Part shown: in pieces, positions 1 to 5,514 of the stretch | How the letters are laid out: every line of letters begins with the position of its first letter | How positions within the stretch are numbered: position 1 is the first letter of the stretch | Assembly: GCA_964420285.1 (NCBI GenBank) | Contig: CAYQTE010000064.1 | Span: forward strand, 1 to 26,991 | Origin: CAYQTE01 sp964420285 | GTDB taxonomy: Bacteria; Planctomycetota; Phycisphaerae; Tepidisphaerales; Tepidisphaeraceae | Direction of reading: 5' to 3' | DNA length: 26,991 nucleotides | Notes under the pieces: generated by a model | What the model was told of the DNA's origin: nothing | The model's database searches: none | The model's input: only the letters and a program-made list of their open reading frames with translations | Translations under genes and position numbers: made by a program

Positions 1-131
1 AACGCAAACATCACGAATTCGGCGGTGAAGATGCGATTGCCCTGCGCTCGCCCGCGGGAGAGTGGCGGCGAATTCCCACATCGCGTTCAATTTCGCTTAC
101 AATCCGTCCGATCTTTCCCATAAGGGATCTT
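1..131. other. Leader region before metF, no gene seen
   Basis: No convincing coding region lies here. Open frames through it on the minus strand run into metF and look like shadows. The only notable element is a TACAAT hexamer at 98-103, which lies 28 bases before the metF start and could be its -10 box; no good -35 is visible at the expected distance. Confidence 0.4.
98..103 (+). promoter_or_regulatory. Possible -10 box for metF
   Basis: The hexamer TACAAT differs from the consensus TATAAT at one position and would give a 5' leader of about 20 bases before the ATG at 132. There is no recognisable -35 about 17 bases upstream, so this rests on one hexamer only. Confidence 0.3.
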
Positions 132-1007
132 ATGCGCATTGACCGAATCATCACGCCCGGCCGGCCCACCGTCAGCTTTGAGTTTTTCCCGCCCAAGACC
201 GATGCGGGATTCGCTTCCCTCTTCACCACCATCGAGGAACTGCATCCACTGCAGCCCTCGTACGTCTCGGTGACCTACGGCGCCGGCGGCAGCACGCGAC
301 AGAAAACCATTGACCTGGTCGTCCGCATCCAGAAACAACTCGCCATCCGCTCGATGGCCCACCTCACCTGTGTCGGGCACACGGCCGATGAACTGGGCTC
401 GATCCTCGACGAACTTTACGCCGGCGGCATCCATAATGTCCTGTGTCTGCGCGGCGATCCGCCCACCGGCCAGGCCGGGTTCACGCCCGCGACCGGCGGC
501 TTTGCTCACGCAGATGAACTGGTCGCTTTTGCCCGCGCGCGGCACGATTTCTGCCTGGCCGTCGCGGGTTATCCCGAGGGCCATCCCCAGTGTCTCAATC
601 TCACCCGAGACCTTGAGCACCTGAAGCGGAAGTTCGACGCCGGCGCCCAGTTTGCCATCACGCAGCTTTTCTTTGACAACGTCGATTTCTACAGATTCCG
701 CGACCGCGCCCGAGCCATCGGGATCATGGCGCCGATCATCGCCGGCATCATGCCCATCCTCAACGTCGCCCAGATCAAGCGCTTCGTGAGTGTGTGCGGC
801 GCCAAAATCCCCCAGCCGCTCCTGGTGAAATTGGAATCCCTCGAATCCGACCCCGCCGCCGTTTACGCCGCCGGCGTCGATCATGCCATCGCACAATGCC
901 GCGATCTCCTGTCCAACCACGCCGACGGTTTGCATTTCTATACGCTCAACAAGAGCAAAGCGTCGGCCGACATTGTCCGCGCGCTGAACATAAACCACGC
1001 GACGTGA
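132..1007 (+). CDS. metF: 5,10-methylenetetrahydrofolate reductase
   Basis: This enzyme reduces 5,10-methylene-THF to 5-methyl-THF using FAD and NAD(P)H in the cytoplasm, supplying the methyl group for methionine synthesis. The 291-residue length matches bacterial single-domain MetF. Family motifs appear in order: SFEFFPPK near residue 15 (E17 aligns with the catalytic Glu28 of E. coli), VTYGAGGS at 47-54, HLTCVG at 77-82, LRGDPP at 106-111 (D109 aligns with Asp120), QLFFDN at 178-183 and GLHFYTLNKS at 266-275. The ATG at 132 fits the family N-terminus; the Shine-Dalgarno is weak (AAGGGA at 121-126). No other methionine-cycle gene is adjacent, although mtnA for methionine salvage lies 2.5 kb downstream on the other strand. 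Confidence 0.95.
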   Translation: MRIDRIITPGRPTVSFEFFPPKTDAGFASLFTTIEELHPLQPSYVSVTYGAGGSTRQKTIDLVVRIQKQLAIRSMAHLTCVGHTADELGSILDELYAGGIHNVLCLRGDPPTGQAGFTPATGGFAHADELVAFARARHDFCLAVAGYPEGHPQCLNLTRDLEHLKRKFDAGAQFAITQLFFDNVDFYRFRDRARAIGIMAPIIAGIMPILNVAQIKRFVSVCGAKIPQPLLVKLESLESDPAAVYAAGVDHAIAQCRDLLSNHADGLHFYTLNKSKASADIVRALNINHAT

Positions 1008-1090
1008 GAATTACTATGCGCGAGACCCTGCGCGCAAGATCGCGAATGGCCATCCGTGAGAGAATCGTGCATAATCTCGTGCAAGATGAT

Positions 1091-1119
1091 CTCGCGCAAA
1101 GACGCAACGCTCGCAAAGG
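1091..1119. repeat. Degenerate CGCAAAG-type repeat before the antitoxin gene
   Basis: The stretch contains CGCAAAGACGCAACG followed by CTCGCAAAGG, which resembles the octamer-built repeats at 25440-25511 and 25933-26108. It is short and imperfect, so this is suggestive only. Confidence 0.35.
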
Positions 1120-1121
1120 AA

Positions 1122-1487
1122 ATGCCGCCATTGAAGACGCTCTGCAACGACCGCGAACATGCTGAGGCGGTAAGAGTGCTCGCGCGTCTCCTGGGTCGGC
1201 CCGATGGCAGGCTCAGCGCCGGCGAGCGTGATTATATTGAGGTGCTGGGACGCCTGATGGAGGAATATGCCAACCGCAAGTATCCCGTTGTGCGCCGCAA
1301 GTATCCGCCGCTGGACATGGTGAAATTCCTCATGGGCGAACACCAGATGACCACATCGGACCTCGGCCGGATACTCGGCAGCATGACCGCCGCGTCCCTG
1401 GTGCTCAATGGCAAGCGCCAGTTGAGCAAGGCGCACATCCGCAAGCTGGCCGCGCGGTTCAAGGTGGACGGCGGGCTGTTCTTATGA
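1122..1487 (+). CDS. HigA-like antitoxin / XRE-type HTH regulator, orphan
   Basis: The 121-residue product looks like the HigA antitoxin group (COG5499 type). It has an N-terminal acidic helical half with the pattern LMEEYANRKYP near 45-55, then a helix-turn-helix at about 77-112 (TTSDLGRILGS, the recognition-helix region with VLNGKRQLS, then HIRKLAARF). Antitoxins of this group bind their own promoter and a HigB-type mRNA interferase. No HigB-like frame is found upstream (only metF) or downstream (the desaturase), so it may be an orphan regulator. In-frame ATGs exist at 1056 and 1086, but family alignment puts the start at 1122 (MPPLKTL). AAAGGA lies almost directly before that ATG, closer than usual, so the start is uncertain. 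A degenerate repeat related to those at 25.4-26.1 kb lies just upstream. Confidence 0.75.
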   Translation: MPPLKTLCNDREHAEAVRVLARLLGRPDGRLSAGERDYIEVLGRLMEEYANRKYPVVRRKYPPLDMVKFLMGEHQMTTSDLGRILGSMTAASLVLNGKRQLSKAHIRKLAARFKVDGGLFL

Positions 1488-1567
1488 TGCTATGTTGATG
1501 CCATTTTTTCTTGCACGAGCGTCGCCATGCGCTATTCCAATTTCAATCAGCGCGGTACATTGCCCTT

Positions 1568-2575
1568 GTGCCGATTGAAAATAACGAACCCACCGTGGTC
1601 CGCAAACAGATCGAAGTCCTGCACGGCATGCAGGCCATCGTCGAGAAGAATCTCCACCTGTTAGCGCCCGTCGCCGACGCTTGGCAACCTTCTGATTATC
1701 TCCCCGATCTCTCCGCTCCCACTTGGCGCGAAGACCTTGAGAAGTTCCGCGCCCCGGCCGAACAACTCAGCGATGAGGTGCTGGTCATCCTCGTCGGCAA
1801 CATGGTCACCGAGGAAGCCCTGCCCAGCTATGCCATCTCGCTGAACCTCATCGCCGCCGATGAAAGCGGCGATTCCCAGACTCCCTGGGCCCGCTGGATG
1901 CGCGGCTGGACCGGCGAGGAAAACCGCCACGGCGATCTGCTCAATACGTTCCTCCGCTTCACCGGCCGTACCGATATGCACTCGATCGAGCTGACCATCC
2001 ATCACCTGATCGCCAACGGCTTCAATCCGCGCGCCTATCCCGACGCCTATTCCGGGCTGGTTTACACATCGTTCCAGGAACGGGCGACCAAACTCTCGCA
2101 CGCGCGGGTGGGTGCGCTGGCCATGTCGCAGGGCAACACTGCTCTGGCCAAGATTGCCGGAAAGATCGCCCACGACGAATCGCGACACGAACAGTTCTAT
2201 AAGACGATGATGAACGAGGTTTTCAATATCGACCCCGAACGCGCCATGCTCTGCTTCCGTTCACTGATGCGGCGCATCATCGCCATGCCCGGCCGGCTCA
2301 TGTACGATGGCAAAGACCCCAACTTGTTCGATCATTTCGCGGCCGTCGCGCAGCGTCTGGGCGTCTATACCGTGCATGATTACATCGCCGTGCTGCGTCA
2401 CCTGGTGGCGGAATGGAAAATCGCCGGGCGCTCGGTCGCCGGCAAGGCCGCGGCGGCACAGGATTTCCTCTGCAAGCAGGCCGATCACCTGGAAGCCATC
2501 GCCGAGGCCGTCGCCACAACCGTCGTCAAACAGCCCCCCGTTGCGTTTAGTTGGATCAAGGACCGATCGGTTTGA
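1568..2575 (+). CDS. Acyl-[acyl-carrier-protein] desaturase (plant type, di-iron)
   Basis: This is a soluble ferritin-like di-iron desaturase that introduces a cis double bond into acyl-ACP, using O2 and ferredoxin. Counted from the GTG at 1568, the iron ligands are intact: a Glu in TEEALPSY near residue 82, E118 and H121 in EENRHGD, E171 in SFQERAT, and E204 and H207 in DESRHEQFY. The spacing of 53 between the second and third Glu and 33 to the fourth equals that in the castor enzyme (143, 196, 229). No ATG start is available: TTG at 1511 or GTG at 1568 are the candidates, and neither has a clear Shine-Dalgarno. GTG is preferred because it gives a family-like N-terminus. The gene stands alone and converges with murQ. 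Confidence 0.9.
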   Translation: MPIENNEPTVVRKQIEVLHGMQAIVEKNLHLLAPVADAWQPSDYLPDLSAPTWREDLEKFRAPAEQLSDEVLVILVGNMVTEEALPSYAISLNLIAADESGDSQTPWARWMRGWTGEENRHGDLLNTFLRFTGRTDMHSIELTIHHLIANGFNPRAYPDAYSGLVYTSFQERATKLSHARVGALAMSQGNTALAKIAGKIAHDESRHEQFYKTMMNEVFNIDPERAMLCFRSLMRRIIAMPGRLMYDGKDPNLFDHFAAVAQRLGVYTVHDYIAVLRHLVAEWKIAGRSVAGKAAAAQDFLCKQADHLEAIAEAVATTVVKQPPVAFSWIKDRSV

Positions 2576-2580
2576 GTCTG

Positions 2581-2613
2581 AAATCTCAAATTCCGAAATC
2601 TGAGATTTGAGAT
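2581..2613. repeat. AT-rich inverted/direct repeat between convergent genes
   Basis: ATCTCAAAT at 2583-2591 is the exact reverse complement of ATTTGAGAT at 2605-2613; an alternative pairing joins AAATCTCA (2581-2588) with TGAGATTT (2601-2608). GAAATCT is also repeated directly (2580-2586 and 2595-2601). It sits between the desaturase and murQ stop codons and could act as a weak bidirectional terminator, but there is no T-tract. Confidence 0.55.
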
Positions 2614-2617
2614 CGAA

Positions 2618-3517
2618 CTATTGCCCCTCCAGCGCCCGCCGTAAATTCCCCCCGCATTTTTTGAGCAATTCCACCGCCGCCGGTTTGTCGATCCGCTTTC
2701 TTTCCATCACCACGGCCGTCTTCACCGATCCATCCGCCTCGACAAGCCGGCGCATGGCCGATGCCTTGTCCAACCCCGTCAGCATCCCCACGATCCGCGC
2801 CCCGCGATCGCAGAGCTTCTGATTATTCAATCGCAGATCGACCATCAGATTCTCATACACCTTGCCCAGGCGCACCATCGCGATGGTTGTTATTTGATTC
2901 AAAACCAGCTTGGTCGCCGTCCCCGCCTTCAGACGCGTCGATCCCGTCAACACTTCCGGCCCGGTGAGCGGCCGGATCACCACATCCACGGCCGGCTCGC
3001 CCTCGAACTTCTCGACGCAGGTCATAAACACCGTCCGCGCCCCGCGCTCTTTCGCCCGCGCCAGCGCCCCATGCACAAACGGCGTTGTTCCCCCGGCCGC
3101 GATTCCCATCACCACATCGTGATCGTCCACCTGCCGATCATCCATCGCCGCCGCACCGTCGCCGCTCTCGTCCTCGGCCCTCTCGACCGCCCGGAACATG
3201 GCCGCATTTCCGCCGGCGATGATCCCTTGCACCATGTCCGGCTCGCTGGAAAACGTCGGCGGGCATTCGGCCGCATCCAACACACCCAGCCGTCCGCTGC
3301 TTCCCGCGCCGACATAAATCAGCCGTCCCCCACGCCCCAACGCCGCCACCACCAACTCGATCGCCTCGGCCACTTCCGCCCGCACGCCCGCTACCGCCGC
3401 GACGGCCGTCGCATCCGCCGCGCTCATTAATTCCACCGCCGCCGTGGTGCTGAGCCGGTCCAGGTCCATCGACTCGGGCAAGCGGCGTTCGGTGAGCAAT
3501 TTCGATCGATCGAGCAT
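2618..3517 (-). CDS. murQ: N-acetylmuramic acid 6-phosphate etherase
   Basis: MurQ cleaves the lactyl ether of MurNAc-6-phosphate to GlcNAc-6-phosphate and D-lactate during peptidoglycan recycling. From the ATG at 3517 the protein is 299 residues, a normal length. It shows LLTERRLP near the N-terminus, the SIS-domain motif GAGSSGRLGVLDAAECPP (about 70-87), GIIAGG, AEDESGDG, GPEVLTGSTRLKAGTATK and KVYENLMVDL. E84 and E115 match the catalytic Glu83 and Glu114 of E. coli. One loop usually read as ASGRTPY/F is AGGTTPF here. A TTG at 3532, directly after the mtnA stop, is an alternative start, but the ATG fits the family N-terminus better. The gene follows mtnA without a gap and is probably co-transcribed and translationally coupled with it. 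Confidence 0.94.
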   Translation of the reverse strand: MLDRSKLLTERRLPESMDLDRLSTTAAVELMSAADATAVAAVAGVRAEVAEAIELVVAALGRGGRLIYVGAGSSGRLGVLDAAECPPTFSSEPDMVQGIIAGGNAAMFRAVERAEDESGDGAAAMDDRQVDDHDVVMGIAAGGTTPFVHGALARAKERGARTVFMTCVEKFEGEPAVDVVIRPLTGPEVLTGSTRLKAGTATKLVLNQITTIAMVRLGKVYENLMVDLRLNNQKLCDRGARIVGMLTGLDKASAMRRLVEADGSVKTAVVMERKRIDKPAAVELLKKCGGNLRRALEGQ

Positions 3518-3532
3518 GGGCTGGTGGTCCAA

Positions 3533-4621
3533 CTATCCGCACCGCTGTTCGGGAAACAGCGACAGCAACCCCTCGCGCGTGGCGGGACAGACGCCGCGAT
3601 CGGTGATCAGCCCCGTCATCAAACGCGCCGGCGTGACGTCGAACCCGTAATTGGCCGCCGGCGTGTCCCTGGGCGTCAGGCGAACGGTGGTAAGCGCGTC
3701 ATCGTCGCTCCATCCAGAAATGTGCGTCACTTCGCTGGCATCGCGCTGTTCGATGGGAATCTCCTTCACGCCATCGCTCAGGTTCCAGTCGATCGACGGA
3801 CCTGGCACGGCCGCATAGAACGGCACGCCGTTGTCACGGGCCGCCAGGGCCTTGAGATAGGTTCCGATCTTGTTGCACACATCCCCGGCCGTGGTGGTGC
3901 GGTCCGTTCCGACGATGCACAAATCGACCATTCCGTGCTGCATGAGATGCCCGCCGGCGTTATCGACGATCACCGTGTGCGGCACGCCATGATGGGCCAG
4001 TTCCCATGCGGTGAGGCTGGCCCCCTGGTTTCGCGGCCGGGTTTCATCGACCCAGACATGCACCGGAATCCCGCAGTCGTGGGCCGCATAGATCGCCGCC
4101 GTCGCCGTCCCCACATCCACCGTCGCCAGCCACCCGGCGTTGCAATGGGTGAGAATGTTCACCGGCCGATCGCGCGGGAGGGATTTCTTGATCAGTTCAA
4201 GCCCAAATCGCCCGATGGCGCGATTGATCGCCACATCCTCATCGCAAACGGCCGCCGCCAATTTCCAGGCCGCCGCCGCCCGCTCGGCCGGCGGAACAGC
4301 CCCTATCTCCCGCCGGCATCGCTCCAGCGCCCAGCGCAAATTGACCGCAGTAGGCCGTGTCGCCAGCAGTATCCCAATCGCCTGTTCCAAGGCTGCATCG
4401 GACGCATCGGCCGCCATCGCCAGCGCCACCCCATAAGCGGCCGTCGCCCCAATCAGCGGCGCCCCGCGCACCTGCATGGATTTGATGGCCGTCGCCGCCT
4501 GATCAATGGTCCCCAAATCAATCGTCGCCAAGTCATGCGGCAGGCGGGTCTGGTCGATGATCCGCACCACACCCGCCCCAACCGGCCAGATTGTCCGCAT
4601 GGAAACGCCATCGACGCGCAT
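3533..4621 (-). CDS. mtnA: S-methyl-5-thioribose-1-phosphate isomerase
   Basis: MtnA isomerises methylthioribose-1-phosphate to methylthioribulose-1-phosphate in methionine salvage. The 362 residues contain RGAPLIG (52-58), THCNAGWLATVD with C160, VDETRPRNQGA (191-201), DNAGGHLM, VGTDRTTTAGDVCNKIGTY with D240, and AANYGFDVTPARL near the C-terminus. C160 and D240 coincide with the catalytic pair of the B. subtilis enzyme. The family is related to eIF2B-alpha-like proteins, but this motif set is specific to MtnA. No other salvage gene is in view; the downstream partner is murQ, starting within 0-15 bases of the stop. The next gene upstream on this strand, yidD, ends only 19 bases before this start, so read-through is possible. 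Confidence 0.95.
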   Translation of the reverse strand: MRVDGVSMRTIWPVGAGVVRIIDQTRLPHDLATIDLGTIDQAATAIKSMQVRGAPLIGATAAYGVALAMAADASDAALEQAIGILLATRPTAVNLRWALERCRREIGAVPPAERAAAAWKLAAAVCDEDVAINRAIGRFGLELIKKSLPRDRPVNILTHCNAGWLATVDVGTATAAIYAAHDCGIPVHVWVDETRPRNQGASLTAWELAHHGVPHTVIVDNAGGHLMQHGMVDLCIVGTDRTTTAGDVCNKIGTYLKALAARDNGVPFYAAVPGPSIDWNLSDGVKEIPIEQRDASEVTHISGWSDDDALTTVRLTPRDTPAANYGFDVTPARLMTGLITDRGVCPATREGLLSLFPEQRCG

Positions 4622-4640
4622 GGCCCGATGGTATCAAAAT

Positions 4641-4847
4641 TCACGGCGGGTCATAGCCGCTGCCGCCCCAGGGATGGCAGCGGGCGATCCGCCGCACCGC
4701 CAGCCAGCTTCCGCGCCACGGGCCGTATTTCGTGATCGCGTCGATGGCGTATTGGCTGCACGTCGGCTGATAGCGGCAATTCCCGCCGAGGAACTGGCCC
4801 AGCGTGGCCCGGTAGAGGTTCACGAATTGGATCAGAATCCAGCTCAT
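4641..4847 (-). CDS. yidD: Membrane protein insertion efficiency factor
   Basis: YidD is a small amphipathic membrane-associated protein that helps YidC insert inner-membrane proteins. The 68-residue product has the family signature: an N-terminal hydrophobic helix (LIQFVNLYRATLGQFLG), then NCRYQPTCSQYAIDAI with two conserved cysteines, KYGPWRGSWLAVRRIARCHPW, and GGSGYDPP at the end. Its ATG overlaps the rnpA stop in an ATGA, so translation is probably coupled, as in the conserved rpmH-rnpA-yidD-yidC order. Confidence 0.95.
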   Translation of the reverse strand: MSWILIQFVNLYRATLGQFLGGNCRYQPTCSQYAIDAITKYGPWRGSWLAVRRIARCHPWGGSGYDPP

Positions 4848-5218
4848 GTTTTGTCGGCCGCCGCCAGCCGCACGGCCAGGTCGACAAAGTGCCTCTGATA
4901 ATCGTCCAGCGCCAGCGGCTTATGCGGATGAACGACGATGACCAGATCACGGCCGGTGGGAATCTTATGCTGAGCCAGCCGGAACGATTCACGGAGCAGC
5001 CGCTTGATGCGATTGCGAACCGGCGCGGTTCCAACCTTGCGGGAGATGCTGATGCCGAGTCGCGATGTCGCCAAGGAATTAAGCCGCCAGAAAACCGTGA
5101 TCGGCCCGAGGCGGATTCGCTTTCGCTCGGCAAAGACATCATCAAACTGCCGCATCCCCGACAGCCGTGCGCGGCGCGGGAATGTGAAGCGGGGATGGGC
5201 GGGCGCGGGATTGGTCAC
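4844..5218 (-). CDS. rnpA: Ribonuclease P protein component
   Basis: RnpA is the basic protein subunit that helps the RNase P RNA remove 5' leaders from pre-tRNA. The core is clear: FTFPRRARLSG near residues 11-21, then SRLGISISRKVGTAPVRNRI with the RNR motif at about 68-70, followed by KRLLRESFR. The reading frame stays open upstream to 5332, but that part covers an octamer tandem repeat (5287-5341) and does not look like protein. The GTG at 5218 gives a family-sized 124 residues and keeps the FTFP segment, whereas the first ATG (5155) would cut it off. No clear Shine-Dalgarno is seen. rpmH, usually just upstream, is absent; a noncoding region follows instead. yidD overlaps by 4 bases downstream. 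Confidence 0.9.
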   Translation of the reverse strand: MTNPAPAHPRFTFPRRARLSGMRQFDDVFAERKRIRLGPITVFWRLNSLATSRLGISISRKVGTAPVRNRIKRLLRESFRLAQHKIPTGRDLVIVVHPHKPLALDDYQRHFVDLAVRLAAADKT

Positions 5219-5286
5219 GATCCGTGCATCATATCCGGCGGGGATTGAATTGCTTGCAATGTCAGGTGGGGGAGAATGTGCCGGCC

Positions 5287-5341
5287 GTGACGGGTGGCGA
5301 GATGACAAGGTGACCGGGTGACAAGGTGACAAGGTGACGGG
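5287..5341. repeat. Octamer tandem repeat (GTGACAAG type)
   Basis: From 5302, five consecutive 8-base units read ATGACAAG, GTGACCGG, GTGACAAG, GTGACAAG, GTGACGGG; a separate GTGACGGG lies at 5287-5294. The period of 8 is not a multiple of three, which argues against coding. Confidence 0.85.
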
Positions 5342-5392
5342 GGTAGGGCGAGGCCGTTGCGCTGCACTGGGCTATTCCGGCGATTTCCCACT

Positions 5393-5416
5393 TTTTTGTT
5401 GCGTCGGCAACAAAAA
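5393..5416. repeat. Perfect inverted repeat, 10-bp arms and 4-base loop
   Basis: TTTTTGTTGC (5393-5402) and GCAACAAAAA (5407-5416) are exact reverse complements around GTCG. It sits in the divergent region between rnpA and the large secreted gene, so it could be an operator or a hairpin in the leader of the plus-strand gene. No T-tract follows beyond the arms themselves. Confidence 0.7.
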
Positions 5417-5501
5417 TGGACATAATTCCACTGAGCATTTTGCCAGAATGGCCGGCGGTTCCGCGCCGGCGGGTTTGTACGTCGGAATGACCATCGTTGG
5501 C

Positions 5502-5506
5502 GGAGG
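5502..5506 (+). promoter_or_regulatory. Shine-Dalgarno GGAGG deciding the GTG start at 5515
   Basis: GGAGG ends 8 bases before GTG 5515, which is good spacing. The longer in-frame TTG start at 5497 would lie upstream of this site and has no ribosome binding site of its own. Confidence 0.65.
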
Positions 5507-5514
5507 GTGCGTAC

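Larger units (their letters stand above)
5219..5514. other. Divergent intergenic region between rnpA and the GloVer-repeat protein
   Basis: This stretch of nearly 300 bases carries no gene that can be supported. It holds the octamer tandem repeat at 5287-5341, a perfect AT-rich inverted repeat at 5393-5416 and a Shine-Dalgarno at 5502-5506. No standard promoter with both boxes was found on either strand. Confidence 0.6.

Noticed and set aside
3524..4735. 403-residue plus-strand open frame opposite mtnA
   Set aside because: It is rich in Arg/Pro/His and antisense to MtnA, which has a full set of family motifs.
4844..5514. Replication origin near rnpA
   Set aside because: No DnaA boxes, no dnaA, rpmH or parA/gidA-type neighbours are seen.
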